Positions 34,953 to 48,845 of a stretch of 64,000 nucleotides of DNA are shown here, one piece after another. The stretch covers positions 12,005,501-12,069,500 of the forward strand of contig JAPTOF010000009.1 in NCBI GenBank assembly GCA_028554755.1, given 5' to 3'. The notes under the pieces were generated by a model, which was not told the DNA's origin, searched no databases, and saw only the letters and a list, made by a program, of their open reading frames with translations. This stretch comes from Cordia subcordata. Taxonomy: Eukaryota; Streptophyta; Magnoliopsida; Boraginales; Cordiaceae. A program made the translations under genes and the position numbers. Every line of letters starts with the position of its first letter. Position 1 is the first letter of the stretch.

Positions 34953-36338
34953 AATAATGAGTTTAGAATGATTGAGGCTATGCTTACAAGTTGAGCAAGA
35001 TGAGAGCTTAGGGGAGGCAAAGAAAGAAAATAACTTTTCTAGAAAAAGTAATACTAGTTATACACCATTTTACATACTGCTAGTGTGTGCATCCGTATAA
35101 TTGCTCGAGTAATTTATATTTCTTTATTTTACATTTATATAATTGAGATAATTATATGGTTAAAGGTGAATACTTTTATAGATAACAAAATTTATTAATG
35201 TTGAAGGTATATTTTTTATCTAAACATTTATGTTATTTAGAAGAAAAGATTAAAAATCTATAAATTAGTTCACCTTTCAATTTTTTTAATTTGTCAATAA
35301 TAAAAAATTTAAGATTAACAATTGAAAGATTAAATAGAAATATCTTTACTCATATAAAAAGAGGCTTCAAGTCAAACAACTAATCACAAAAGTGTAAAGA
35401 CACTCATTGTAATTTCTTTAAGCGGCATGTTAAAAGTCAAAACTACTATCTATAAAAGTGTTTGCAATGCTACCATTTATAGAAGTGTTTGCAAGGGTGT
35501 TTATGTAATTTTACATCTCTTCTATTATTTTTTCTTTCTTTTTTCTTTTCAAACTAAAACAACATGTTCTATATTTTTTTACTTCTCTATTAATCACACC
35601 TTTCAGGTAGGGATTTGAATTGGTTTAGATTTTTTTTTTTATATTTCGAGAGTGAAAAACTATTTCATCAATATTAAAAATTATAAAACCTAAATGAATT
35701 TTGAATATTTTCCTTTCGTATTTTTTAATTTTTAAATTTTTTTTTTCCATGCCTCTTCTGTAATGGTTAGAATCTATTCCAATTTCAAGCCTAGATTTTT
35801 ATATTTCAAGAGAAAAATCTTTGATCAGGTACTAAGAATCATGAATATTCAGTTGTTGGGTTTCTTAGATATTTTATTTTTAATCTTCTTTTACTTTAGC
35901 TATGTGTTTATCTTTATTTCTTTACTTGTGTAAAAAGAAATATCATCTGAATGGTACCGTTAATTGAATATTTGTCATGATAGAATTGTAAATTTAGTGC
36001 TTCTAGTGGCAATAATGTAGTTTTGCATGTACTCTACTATTATTATTTTCTTCTTCCCAACACAAATGATGTGTTCTCTATTTTTCACATGTCATGATAT
36101 AAAAAGAGGCACGATTTCCAGTGGTCAAAGTTTATAGTAATCTCTTCTCTTCTCTCTATGTATTGTCTCAAAAGTTTGGTTCTCTTCAAGAGGTGTAAAT
36201 TGAGCCTTGAGAAGATTAATAAAAGTGTAAATATCATCGAATGATTATAACTGAAAATTAATTACATTGGTACATCACACTATTTCCCTATTCCCATTCA
36301 TGTTGCTACTTGAGGCAATATCCTTTAATTCTTCCTAG

Positions 36339-36632
<294 letters not shown>

Positions 36633-37137
36633 TGAAGACACACACTCAATGTTGTTGGTTCAATTCTTTTAAGTTTGATTTCTTATTATGACCTTGGTGG
36701 TCCCTCCATAATTCACCTGAGTTGTTCCGTTTCTTAGATGGTAGTGGTTTGGGAATCACATAGTTAGAGTTTCACATAGATTCCGATCTATGTGTTAGTA
36801 TATTATATAACTTTTTGTGGTACGGGTTGCTTATACAGTGTACCTTTGTAAAGGCCATTGCTTATTAGTTTTTGTATCGTGAATTTTTGATTTATTTTCC
36901 TCTTCAAATATTCACTAATGTTAATATTATGCAATGGTTATAGGTTTGTAATAGCTAGAGACTATTGCATAAAAAACATCTTTTGTTAGCATATAAAAAA
37001 TATATTACATGGAGTATATGCGAATATGCAATTTAAGATGAATTATTTCTTTTTATTTGTATTTTTATTATGTCAAAATTGTGCACATCAAATTATAGTT
37101 TAAAACAAATATTCTATGATGGTAGCTTTGGGCAATA

Positions 37138-37167
37138 GCCGTGCTTTGCACGGCATTTTACAACTAG
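37138..37167 (+). other. Helitron 3' hairpin and CTAG terminus
   Basis: Stem GCCGTGC/GCACGGC with a TTT loop, 9-nt spacer, CTAG, then host T. This is the diagnostic end structure of plant Helitrons. Confidence 0.72.
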
Positions 37168-38129
37168 TTTTTACAAAGAGATATGATTGTCATTGACACT
37201 ATTCATAGTGTTTGTAGTGGCAAAGTTGTAAATTATAATGTTTATAATAAAAAATTATAATTTTACATGCTTTCTATTAATTTTTTTTCCTTTTTCCTTC
37301 CCAACTAAAATGATTTGCTTTTTTTTTTTTTTGTACTTGTCTATTAATCATGCCTTTGGCTTTTTTCTAAAGATGAGAATTGATTCAGATTTTTGAACTT
37401 TCAAGTTTTGGGAGCCAAAAAACCTATTCTTTCAGTATTAAAAATCATAAAACCCATTCAAGTTAAAGGTAAGAAGTTTGGATTGTTTGATTCAAAGTTT
37501 TTAATTTATAATGCCGAAGAAACTATCGGATCGAGTAATTTACATATATTATATTATTTTTTCCCTTACCTTCCCAATTAATTGATATACTCTCTCTTTT
37601 TTCTATTCTCTCCTAATTAATCATGATTCTTAGCTTTTAAAATTTTTGGGTTTCGAAATTGAAAAGATATTTAATCAGGTTAGGATCGGGAATTAGTTCA
37701 AATTTTCGAATTGAAATTTTTGGGTTTCTAGAACTTCAGAAAAAACTATTCAATGAAGTACTATATACCCAATTATAGAACCCAATCAAGGTTGGATGTT
37801 TGGGTTTGGGGTTTTGATTTTCTTTCTTTTTTTCTTTTTGGTTATTCCTTATATTGTATTGTGCAACTTTAGACTAAGTTTAAAAACAGATGTTTTTGGA
37901 ATTATTACACTTTATATATTTTTATGATAATAAATAATTTGGTTTTATGATAGAATATATTGCATATTTATAATGTGTGTATTTAAGCAATGATATTGGT
38001 ATAATAGAAGACAATGGAGCAAGATTGGATTGAGCTTGAAGATGATGACTTAGCTTTTAATTTTTTATGTATATTGCTCTAAGTAGATACCTAACTGAAG
38101 TTCAATATCTCTTGCATGAACATGTGCAA
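37168..38129. repeat. Diverged Helitron-5'-like repeats downstream of the Helitron
   Basis: Sequence after the Helitron resembles its own first 300 bp: TAGTGTTTGTAGTGGCAAAG-like, CTTCCCAACTAAAATGAT, TCTATTAATCATGCCTTT and TTTTGGGAGCC-type strings. Similar blocks recur at about 35520, 36045, 37285 and 37560. This suggests a second, older related insertion. There is no coding sequence. Confidence 0.4.
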
Positions 38130-38141
38130 TACATACATAAT

Positions 38142-38175
<34 letters not shown>

Positions 38176-38312
38176 ACATAATATATGTGTACATATACAT
38201 ATATATACATACATACATATGGTACATATGTATGTATGTATATATATGTATATGTACATATGTATGTATATATATATATATACATACACACACACACACA
38301 CATATATATATA
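38130..38312. repeat. Compound TA/CATA/CA microsatellite
   Basis: Nearly uninterrupted alternating purine-pyrimidine DNA (TATATA, ACATATAC, GTATGTAT, CACACA). It is partly self-complementary and can form hairpins. Apparent Tyr/Ile-rich frames here are artefacts of the repeat. Confidence 0.95.
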
Positions 38313-41300
38313 AGAGTATTTGAAATTGGATTTGATGTATGTAGAATATTTATTGCATTAAGTTTCAAAATGGCTTTTGCATTAATTGATAGATTTGATG
38401 GACGAAATAGTGATTGTTTTTAGGCAGAAAAATAGGTTGCTTTCGTGCTACATACTGTTCATAAAGTTAAGATTCAATAAAAGTTGCATTGTTCGTGTCG
38501 TTCTCTTTTTTTGCATGTTTTGCCTCATAGGACAATTGTGTCGGTTGACTGGTAAGTTTAGAAAGCCTTGAGGCTCTACCGGCAAAGTTTATAGGTCAAT
38601 CGGTGGTTCAACCTGTAAGTCTAGTGACTAATTCTTAGAATTGGAAAAAGGTTTTGATCGATCGGTGATTCTAGTGAGTTCTGTCTTAGTACCAGATAAG
38701 ATACTAGGGTTGATTGACAGTTCTAACTTACTTTAAAATTAATTGTTGGAATAATTACTTTTTACGCTTATAAATAACCCTCTCTACACCACTTCAACAT
38801 AACTTGGTCTTAAGCTATTCTAGCATTCATGCAAGCATTAAAAGCTTTCTCTTAGCATTCGTTGCTTTCATCAAGTTTTTGAGCTTTAGTTTATCTATCT
38901 ACTTTGAGTAATATAGGAAGATATTTATACCTTGTATCCCTTGTGCTTTAAGAAGTCTTGTTGTTACATGTTCAATTACTATTCCATCGCTCTTTCTTTA
39001 CTCTTGTGGGTAGATAAGGTTAACACTCAACCTTATGAGTTTTTGAGCTAATTGTGAAATTCTTAACTGTTGAGGTAAACACTAGAAGATCTTTGTCATG
39101 AAGAAAGGTTCGTAAACACTGGTATTTGCTTCCCCAATGCACCAAACAAAAAGATGATTTGTAGCAGAGTTTTCAAAACCCTAAGTTTGTGAACTAGGTA
39201 CGAGGGAGTTTGAGCTACCTAAAAATTTTGCATTTGATTCTCTCCTCCTTAATCTCTTTACTTTCCATTGTGTGGTTGATCGATTACTATTATTTTTGTT
39301 TGAATCCTTATGGCATGCTTCACTAGGTTCATTTCATCTATCTAAGTTAAGGTTACTTAAGTCCTTTTGAATAATATATTGGAATTTGTATGGCCTAAAG
39401 AACACTTATGCACTATATTTTTGGTTATTGAACATTGTAATGACCTTTGCTATTAATATCTGTTAAATTCTAATCATATATAGTCTTAAATGAATAATTA
39501 TGTGATGCATATGTAAGGGCCAAATGGCATAAACTAATAACTTGGGTGCACAAGGGGGTTGGAAGCACAGTAAGTCCAAGTCTAGTTTTAGTTTTGTCAT
39601 AAATGAGTCTATCACCGTATGGTAGTATTAGACACTCAACTAGGATAAGCCTATATTGAGCAAGTCTCCTTACTAAAGTGACCTACTTAGGTCGTTGGAG
39701 GTCTTCCAGACTTGTCTCTTTATTGCGTGTCTCATACATTACACCGAACCACTCTGAGTTAGTTTTCTTGTGACCGTACCATCAAAGACAAAAATCATGA
39801 TACTCACTACTACTAAGTGGCTAATACACTCAATGTTGAGCATATATGGATGAACTAATGAAGTTAGAGTTCAGCATTTTGATATACTATGGGTGAGATA
39901 TTGCCTAGCTAGAGTCAACAACTGTGTATGTTAGGTGTTGAGTTTTGATCAGTTGGGACATGCATATGCAATAATTAAATCTATGTGCCCTCTTGGTTAT
40001 TGTTTGGTTGGGCATCATAACCTAGGCCTAGTGATATATCCTTTTTACGATATATCTTTCGTTTTGCTTGTGAGTCTCTCCTTAGATCAGGAGTATTATG
40101 ATTAGTAGGTGATCTATTGGACAAGAGCCACCAAGGTTTGTATGTGGTTAGGGAGGTGAGAGTACATCTAAAGGACTAGCCTTATCTACAAGTATATATA
40201 GAGGAGCATTTTGGTTATTTTCCTTAGTAGGGCAAAGACAAAGGTTACCGTTATGTTTGATGAGCTTTTGGCAATTAGTAATTGTCTTTGGAGTGCACCT
40301 TTAGTCTTTTGGTGGAATAGGCTAAGGTCAAAATGGGCATAATGCCACTTAAGGGGTGTTAAGGGCATATTTTGGAAGCTAAGGGTATTTATGTCTTTTG
40401 GTCTCTCTACTAGTCAATAGTTGTCTTTTATTAAGTTTTTCTTGGTAACTTTTATTTGGCTAGTTTCTAAATTGGTAGAGTTTGACTTGCTTAGGACTTT
40501 TAATCATAGGAAATTGATTTATTATATTTCCTATTAGTTCAAAATTAATGCATAGTCAATAATTCTTGTGTCTCTTCTTCAATGTCTAGGAATATGGAAT
40601 TGTAGAATTGAACTCTAATGTCCTTCAAGTCCTACTAACTGAACCATGGAATGGAATCTATAATTATTAGATAATCCAATTGTTTAAATTCCAAGATTCC
40701 AAATTGAACCAATGTTCATTTTTTTTTTAATTTAAGTGCCTAGGCTAGTCTTGAAAGGGTTAAGGGTGTATGGCTTGGGCATGGTCAAAGTGAGAGTTAT
40801 TTTGAATTGATAAAAAGTTGGAGTATGGAGATATTATGGGATCATGTTCCCAACTCTCTCTCTCTTCCCTTCCCAAGATCTTCTTAGGATTGTGCTAATA
40901 TTCAAATTACTTTGACCATTTTATTTGCACATGACTATTATTAGTCTTGCAATTGAAAGCAACCTAAGCCAATTCACTCCTTCAAGACTAAACATAAAAC
41001 ACACTCATACATCTCAATTTGGTTGAGCAAAGAAAATAAAGAAAGGAGCAACATCTTTTCCATTTTCGCCACGAGAAGAAGAATTGGCAATTTGTTTTGC
41101 TTTTGTTCCACTACTAAGAACTCATTTGCCCTCGTAGATAGACCGAATCAAAAATAGTGGAGAAGATAAAAAGAGCCAGGCCAGCCTTTTTCCACTCACT
41201 TTGTTCAATTTTGCAAGTCTTTAAAGTCTAGTTTTTGAGTATGTTGCTTTCTCAATCGCCCTATGCTTTGAAGGTATACATTTATGCTTTAACTAATCTA

Positions 41301-42436
41301 GCTAGTTACGTTTCTATTACATGCATATATGTTTGTATTGCATGATTTCCCTTCTGCTGCACTTAGGACAAGTCATGGCACAAAAATAATTGATCTAGGT
41401 TAGAGTTCATGCACTTATACCCGAATAGGAATTAACTAGAACACAAATAGTTAAAGATATGCTAGAAAAAGGCTCGTTGGTGGCGAGTTTAGGAGCTTTT
41501 TTGAAATGTTGGCTTGTAGTTTTAATGTTAAACACGCAAGTTTTAAGTGTTCCCATGATGGTTCATATGCATGTTATTGGAACTCATGTATGGTCAATTT
41601 TTGGGACTATATATAGTTGTTTGGTTTGTAAATTTTATCAGTATTTTTTTTTTTGTAATTTCAGCTGTAATTTTTGAACTTAGAAAAGGTTTTAGGCCTT
41701 GTACTTTAGCCAATTTTCAAGCTTATAGATCATGTAATAGGTTAGATTAAGTTCTAGTACCTTTTACATATCATTCCCAATCGATCAAAGCAGGAAGCAA
41801 GTTTCTTTCTTGAGGTGTTGGTGTCCATGGGCCATGAAGGATAGAGTCTAAGTCCTGGAGGTACCAAGAGAAGTCCATAGTCCAAAAGGGCTGATTTGGG
41901 CCAAGGACCCAAGGAGCTTCTTGAAGGCCTTATTTTGGTTTTTTTATGCCTTGGGCCATTTTGAGCCCAAAATATAAAATAAGAAGCCATCATAGGGAAC
42001 AAATGTGAATGTTAAATTCTTATGCAATGCATGTTTATATTATATGATTGAATATATAAATGCATGCTCAAACATCACATTGTTGATTATTTCACTAAGT
42101 AGGGTTAAAAGTAAAGGCAAACCTTATAATTGGATCAATTACAAAGTTGGTTAAGTCCTTAAGATCTAATTTGCTTAGACAAGTTAATTGGGTACCAATT
42201 AAGTCTAAAGATGGAAACTAAGGTGGCTCAAATGACTAGGATCAAGTGGACACTAAACCTAAGAACCAATAGGACTTAACTAGACAAACTTTGGCAAGCC
42301 AACCAATGGATTTTATAGTCTAAGAATTAGGTCCAATTTTACTTATAGTACAAAGTGTTTTTAGTAACACAGAGTAGATTTCAAAATATCACAGGTTCTC
42401 TACAAAGTGTTCTACATTGATTTCAAAATCCGCAAG
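38313..42436. other. Intergenic DNA, no gene recognised; possible old LTR debris
   Basis: About 4.1 kb with stops in every frame. Composition is less AT-extreme than 29-35 kb. Phrases such as TCAATCGGTGGTTC and GATCGATCGGTGATTC near 38600-38700 recall retrotransposon LTR/leader DNA, but I found no second copy, primer site or coding domain to support an element. Confidence 0.5.
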
Positions 42437-42711
42437 TTAGTAATTAGGCTTAATTAGGATGGACGGGATGGCAATGAATCAATTACAATCCTAGGTTTTC
42501 TATAATGATTTCGTTATTATTCTATTTGCTTGGTTTTTTTAAATTTGTTTACTTAATTCTTGCAATTTGCAATATCGATCAATTTGGATAGAACTGAGAA
42601 TAACAATTGGTGATTAACATCAGAATTAGTAGAAGCTCCTTGAGGGAGCAAACTTTATTCACCATTGTATTACTTGTATGATACATGTACTTGCGTGTGT
42701 GATATTTGGCA
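42437..42711 (+). repeat. 5' LTR remnant of the gypsy element
   Basis: Begins GTTAGTAATTAGGCTTAATT and ends TGATATTTGGCA. Collinear with 47974-48277, with substitutions and one indel of about 28 bp. Homology stops abruptly at the left side. Confidence 0.85.
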
Positions 42712-42940
42712 ACAGGTTTTTGCCACCACTATTGGGGAGCCAATTACTAATTTCTAGTTGTTGACATTCAAGACACATGTATTCTTGCCTTAGCTCAAAT
42801 TTTCTTTTTGTTTATTTTCAAGTTCTCTTAGTTTCTGTATGTTTAAGAGCCAAAATCTTGAATTGGTACCACTAGACTTGGAAATTGAAAGAACCTTGCA
42901 TAAGTTAAAATAGTTGAGTATTTAATTCGACAAATTATAG

Positions 42941-44460
42941 ATGGCTAACGAGAATAGTCAATAAGCGGCTAAGAAGTCCATCATGGACTATGTGGTGTCA
43001 CATATCGACTCTCTAGAGTCGAGTATTTGGAGACCAACTATAGCAGCCAGCAATTTTGAAATTAAACCAGCTATAATTTAGATGCTTGAGAGGAACCAAT
43101 TTCATGGGGTAAAAATCACATGAAGATCCTATCAAGCATGTTAAAAAATTTTTGAAGCTTAATGAAACTTTCATTATAATGGAATTCCTGTTGATGCTAT
43201 TAGATTGACTTTGTTTCCAATCACTTTAGCTGGCAAAGCATTATATTGGCTTGAAAGTTTGCCTTATGAGTCCATTACATCTTAGGATGGGTTGATAGAT
43301 TTTTTCTTAGCTAGGTTTTTTCGCCTGCCGAGACTGATCAAATAAGGAATGACATCTAGAATTTCAAGCAGCAACTACGAAAGACATTATACGAGGCACA
43401 TGATCGTTCTAAGGATATGTTAAAGAGGTATCCACATCACCAAATTCCAGATTGACTACAAGTACAATCATTCTTCAAGGGGTTATCGAGAATAGATAAT
43501 GCTAATCTCAATGCAGTTGCCAATGGAAACTTAATGATTAGAAGTCCAGCAAAGGCAATTAAAATCATTGAAGAAATGGCATATGGTAACTGGCAGTGGA
43601 TGGATTCTAACAAAAACATTAGTAGGGTTGCATGTATGATTGAACTTGATACTTTGACTAAATTGACTATAGAGATGGCAGCTTTGAGATAGGAAGTAGT
43701 GTAGAACCAAAATAGTAATTATGTGTCTACCAATATGCAACTGATATTAGCAATTTGTGATAATTATTGTGACAATTATCACCACTACCAGTGCATGTAC
43801 AACACTAAAGATATGAACTATGTTTGGAATCATAACAAATAACAAAATAACCTATTTTCTAATTCTTATAACTTAGGATAGAGGAATCATTCCAACTTTT
43901 CTTGGACTAATAATCAGGGAAATTTTGCTTAACCTATAACAATAATATTGCTAGGATTTCAGCAGAATCATTGTCAAAGACAATAACCTCAATAGCAACA
44001 ACTGGTAGAAAAGATGATAACCATGAACAACTTACTTAAATAATTTATTGTGTCAACTGATTCTAGGATGATGACATTGGAAAATCATGTGGGTTAGCTA
44101 GCTCAAATTTATCATAATAGGCTACGTGAAGCTTTGCCTTCAGACACTCAGCCTTTTCTCGGTGCCAATAATTAGAAATAGTGCAAAGTTATCACTTTGA
44201 GGAATGGTAAGGAGCTATAGAGTGCTTCTCCTTTAGTTGAGGTTAGTAAGAGAGATCAATCTTTGATTCCTCTTGAAAAAGAAAGTCAAAAGAGAAGCAA
44301 GAAAATTCTAAGGAACAAGTGGTTCAAAAAGAGCAGTCAGCTAGTGAGCCAATAAAATAAGTTGCAAAGCGAGATTATCCTCTACCTTTATTCCCATAAA
44401 GATTGCTGAAAAATAAGCTAGACAAGCATTCAGAGGTTTCAGGAGGTGTTTAAAAAGCTC
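42941..44460 (+). pseudogene. Gypsy gag, decayed
   Basis: ATG 42941 (MANENSQ) is followed at once by a TAA. The recognisable gag core follows in broken frames: FEIKPAI..MLERNQFHG, RLTLFPITLAGKALYWLESLP (read around 43200-43270), then a hydrophilic, Gln-rich part and a Lys/Glu-rich linker. Many stops and frame changes. The core with the KALYWLESLP-type motif is characteristic of plant gypsy gag. Confidence 0.75.
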
Positions 44461-44496
44461 TAAATAAATATTTCTTTTACTAAAGCTCTTAAACAA

Positions 44497-45560
44497 ATGC
44501 CTAGCTATATTAAGTTTGTGAAGGATATCTTGTCTAAAAAGAGAAGACTAGGTGATTATGAGATTATAGCACTTACTGAAGAGTACAGTGCAATTATTCA
44601 GAGGAAGCTCCCACCTAAGCTAAAGGATTTTGGGAGCTTTACTATTCTTTATGTCATTGGTTCTCAAACTTTCAGCAAGCCACTTTGTGATTTAGGTGGC
44701 AACATTAATTTGATGCTGCTTTCTATAGCTCGGAGGCTAGATTTAGGGGAAATCAAGCCAACTTTAGTTACCTTGCAAATGTTAGATAGCACTTTGAATT
44801 TTCCTAAAGATATTGTTGAGAAAGTTCTTGTGAAAGTGGACAAATTTATTTTGCAAATGGATTTCATTGTTCTAGACTCAAGGAAGATAAGGATCTACCG
44901 TTTATTCTCAAAAGGCCATTCCTTACTACTAGAAGGGCTTTAATAGATGTTCAAGCAACTTAATTGACTATGAGGGTTAATGATCAAAAGGTAACCTTCA
45001 ATTTTTTCTTTTCTGTGAAGCAACCCAATAACCTGAAAGAATATTTTGTAATAAAAGTACTTGATAGGGTTATTTATGACACTTTTGAGGATGCTTATTC
45101 GAATGATCCTTTGGAAGCTACTTTGGTAGCAGTTTCTAGAGTTCAAAGGGAAGATTATGAATTTAAAGAGTTTGTAGCAGCTCTAGATGTTGCTCCAAAG
45201 ATTTTCAAACCAGCGCTTAAGTTTGAGTGTTTGGAACTACTATTGGAGTACTTAAAGAATTTAAAGCCATCAATTGAAGAGCCACCGATGTTGGAATTGA
45301 AACCATTGCCCTCTCACTTGAACTATGCTTTTCTATATATTTGAGGCATTAGTCATTCTTTTTGTATGCACAAGATTATGTTGGAAGAGAATCATAAGCC
45401 TATAATTGAGCATCAATATCCGCTCAATCCTTATGTGAAGGAAATAGCAAGAGAAGAAATTTTGGACGCCCATATTGAGAATGAGCAATGGACCCTGAGC
45501 TTATGCCTTCACCTTTTGTTCCACATGGCAAATATCTACCTCTAGATGTTTCCTTAAACA
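44497..45560 (+). pseudogene. Gypsy protease region and start of reverse transcriptase, deleted
   Basis: Frame 44497-44943: PSYIKFVKDILSKKRRL, LTEEYSAIIQRKLPPKLKD, then a retropepsin-like CDLGGNINLM, where the usual alanine is Gly, and VDKFILQMDFIVLD. Next come 44964-45344 (EDREVP-type downstream region, PLPSHLNYAF) and SICMHK-like and PLNPYVKEIAREEILDA pieces at the RT N-terminus. The sequence then jumps to pol-end residues (VPHGKYLPLDVSLN in one frame) near 45510. The palm, RNase H and integrase have been removed, so the element is non-autonomous. Confidence 0.78.
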
Positions 45561-45599
45561 GTATAGAGGACAATGATGAAAAGTTTGTGCCGTGTTGAC

Positions 45600-46923
45600 G
45601 ATGTTTAGGGAAGTCTCTTCTTTATTTTTCTTCTATTCTTTTTATAGTTTATTTTTAATGTCTACTTGTGTCTCTTTGATTTACTGTCTTGGCTCCACAT
45701 TGAGGGCAATATGGCCTTCAAGTTTGAAGGAGAGTCTAATTTTTTTTTTTTTTTGCTTACGTTTGTCAATATGGGGTGTCTTTCTTAGTTTATTTTGTTT
45801 TAAGTCTTTGATATCTTGCTTTATAGTTCCAAGTACATGATTTGTCTTGTTTACTAAGTTTCTAATTTTTCTTGATAAGGAGCACGTTAAATTCTAAACA
45901 TATAGATGGTTTATGCCTGGATTACTTTTGTTTGAGTTCCTTTCCCCCTTAGAATTTACTTTATTTTCTCTTGAGGCGAAATCTTAGGCTTTCATCCACT
46001 TAAGACATGATCTAGGGATTGTTTGAACCGTTTGAGCCATTTTCTAGCCAGCCATGTTACATTTATATCCATAGCATCCAATTTTGAGTTGTTTAGCCTT
46101 TTTGTTCATAGCTTTTCAATTATTTCCCTTATCCTAAATACAATTTCCATCTCTCTTGCATCCTTGGCAATTTAATTGCTCAATAATCAAATGAGCTGAG
46201 TTGTGTTTGGAGTTTAGGAATGACTTTTGGATATTCGATCTCTTTATTTTTATATCGATTTTGCTAGTTACTACATTCAAAAAGAAAAAGGAAACAAAGG
46301 GAAAAAAAAAAGAAAAAAACGTGAAAATGAAAATAAAAAAAGAAAAACTAAAAAAGTTCAATTTTAAGCTGCTTTACCCCAAATTGTGTAAAAGAATAAG
46401 TTTGAGAGTTGTTTTATCGTTCTTTTGAGTTGTAATTGAGAAGAAGGTTGGGTTCGAATTGATTGGTGCTTGTTCAAGAATTGTTAGCTCATTTGGTCTT
46501 TTAAACATTAAGTTTCCAAGGATGTGTCTAGCCTACATTTAATCCTTTCCATACCTTGACTCTAGCCTTATGTTACAAGCCAATAAAAATCTTTTGATCC
46601 GAGGTGGTTGAGATGCTTACATTAGTGGAGAGACGCAAGAAGAGCAGACACATGAGGGTTAAGCCTTAGTCACTTATAATCTACGCATAAACCAATTTGG
46701 GTTGCATGCTTGCTAGACTATCTTCACTCATACAGGCTGTCTCCCTAATAGCTTAATTAGTGCTTGGTTACAGGTTCTTGACAGTGTGCAAGAAGCCATA
46801 AGTGGGTTGGATTTGGCTCGTTAGTCATATGTCTAATTCATTCTAGGTTTTGTTTTCATTTTGTAGTTGTATTTTGATTCTTTTGTCTTTTGCTCGGGAC
46901 AAGAAAAATGTTAAGTTTCGTGG
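45600..46923 (+). other. 3' untranslated region of the gypsy element
   Basis: Non-coding DNA between the pol end and the 3' LTR, with a poly-A/AAAAAG tract at about 46280-46350 and GGGACAAGAAAAATGTTAAG just before the LTR. Confidence 0.6.
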
Positions 46924-48277
46924 TGTGATAACTCTCTATGATAGAGTTATTTATCTTCTGAAATGTTGGATTTTGAGTCATATTTTTTGTTAATTTTTGA
47001 GTCTATTGTTAGTAATTTTATTTATTTGAGTCTCTACAAGTTGGTAGCAAGTATACTTAGTTTCGTGTTGTTTTTGTTATTTTTGGGATGAATTCATAAG
47101 AAAGATGGTTCGAGCAACGAAAATTCATACCTAAGGTAGCTGGAAGAGAAGGAGAATGCAAGGAAATTTTGTGCATGACTACAGCAGATCCATGTAAATG
47201 GAAATATCACCTATCCACATGGCAATCAGAGTGGAAATTGGTGATTATAGAAGAGATGCGGCTATCCAGATGCGGAAAGTTGCCATCGAAATGGGTTTCG
47301 AACGTATTAAAATGTGCAAATCTATGTTGTAGGTTGATTTTACCCTATTTAAGGCTTCCAACTAAAGCTATTTAAGGGAGCTTCAACCTAAGGAGTGGGG
47401 GAAGCCTTAGACACTTTGGAGATTAAGATTGGACGTGCTCGAAGGGAGAAAAATCAAGATTTGTTAGATTAGAAGCTCACACAATAGAGCTTTTCATACT
47501 TTCTCTCTTTATTGCTCTCCCTTTACTATGGTTCAATTTTGAAATACTTTGGGTATGTTGTTGTTGGCCATGTTGAGCTAAATTATTTTTCTTAGGATTG
47601 CATTGGACTCTTTTATCAGTTAATCGAGATTTTATTTTCATTCCATTCCATCTTTGATTAAATATTGGATTATTTATTCGTTCCTGTGCTCATTGTAATA
47701 GCTTGACCAACTATTAATTTGATAGAACTTAATAGAATTGACAAAGGAAATTGGATTTTAGGTCTAGAACGAATAGCCTATATTTAGATTAATCTAAGTG
47801 GATAGGTTAATTTGATCCATAATTAGGATAGACATATGCCAAATGACCTTAGTTAACCAATTTGGGGTTAATCTTAATCAGTTTAATCTATTTTTTTGGC
47901 ATAGACATATAATTCTTGATTTAGATTAAGTTAGTTCTTTAATTGCTCAACGAAGGGTTAAAAAAATAATAGTTCCTCAGGTTAGTAATTGGGCTTAATT
48001 AGGATAAATGAGATGGGAATAAATCAATTGAGTCGGTAATAGATGAAAATGCAGTCCTAGGTTTTCTATATTGATTTCGTTACTTATTCTATTTGCTTGG
48101 CTATTTAAATTTATTTGCTTGATTCTTGTAATTTGCAGCATCGATCAATTTGGATAGAACCGAGAATAATAGTTGGTGATTAATGTTGAAATTAGTAAAA
48201 GCTCCTTGAGTGAACGAACTTTATTTATTATTGAATTACTTGTGCGTTACGTATATTTGCGTGTGTGATATGTAGCA
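46924..48277 (+). repeat. 3' LTR of the gypsy element
   Basis: 1,354 bp, starting TGTGATAACTC and ending GTAGCA. The last 300 bp match the 5' remnant. The start is set by the preceding polypurine-like tract and the TG motif, so a 2-bp uncertainty remains. Confidence 0.75.
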
Positions 48278-48842
48278 GCACTTATAAGCACAAAGAGGAA
48301 AAGAAAAACTAGTGAGAGAAACTTTTATCTTGAGTGCTTGTGTACACCCAAATAAATTCTGCCAAACACTCTATTTAATAATTGTAAATTATTCATAATA
48401 TAATATTTAAAACTTTACGCATTCTCAATTCATGTATATTGGAGGACTTCTATGTTCATTTTTAAGAAAGGCCGAAGCAAATCACTTCAGTGGGCTAGCA
48501 GTTTTACGCCCACGTGCGTGTCTCAATTGGTCCACAACTTGAATAGCTCTCTTTCCCCCACCAAAACCTACAACCCAAAAGAGAAATAAAAAGAAAGTAA
48601 AATGTAAATACTACGTGTGTACTACTATTGTTAATATGTCATCCTTTAAGGGGAGTTGATCAAATCATAACATTGTGATCGACTGATTGTTCAGACTAGG
48701 AAAAGAAAAAAGATGGTCGTAATCTAATAGTAGTGAATTATTTATACAGTTATAACAAATTATTTATGCAAACTATTATTAAATTGTGACCATAATGTTA
48801 TAATGTTATTAGGAATCCTTACTTGTTCCCATATGTCTCTAC
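48278..48842. other. Intergenic DNA
   Basis: No gene or element recognised between the gypsy 3' LTR and the MITE. The target duplication of the gypsy element cannot be tested because its left end is lost. Confidence 0.5.
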
Positions 48843-48845
48843 TTA

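Larger units (their letters stand above)
42437..48277 (+). mobile_element. Ty3/gypsy retrotransposon, truncated and internally deleted
   Basis: The 3' LTR is complete (46924-48277). Only the last 275 bp of the 5' LTR remain (42437-42711), matching the end of the 3' LTR. Gag, protease-like and the beginning of reverse transcriptase are recognisable. The main RT-RNase H-integrase part is missing at about 45480. A purine-rich AAGTTTCGTGG tract precedes the 3' LTR. Gag type, the TGTGATAACTC LTR start and the CTTGAGG/GAGGGCAATATGG 3' region point to the Athila/Tat side of plant gypsy elements. The lineage is inferred. Confidence 0.82.

Noticed and set aside
38065..38423. Several overlapping 60-118 codon frames on both strands rich in Tyr/Ile
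   Set aside because: They are translations of the TA/CATA/CA microsatellite and have no protein character.
38580..38720. LTR of a SIRE-like copia element
   Set aside because: Only the TCAATCGGTGG-like phrases suggest it; no partner LTR, primer site or coding region was found.
44497..44943. Host aspartyl protease-like gene
   Set aside because: It is flanked by gypsy gag and a matching LTR pair, and the sequence is the gypsy gag-protease junction.
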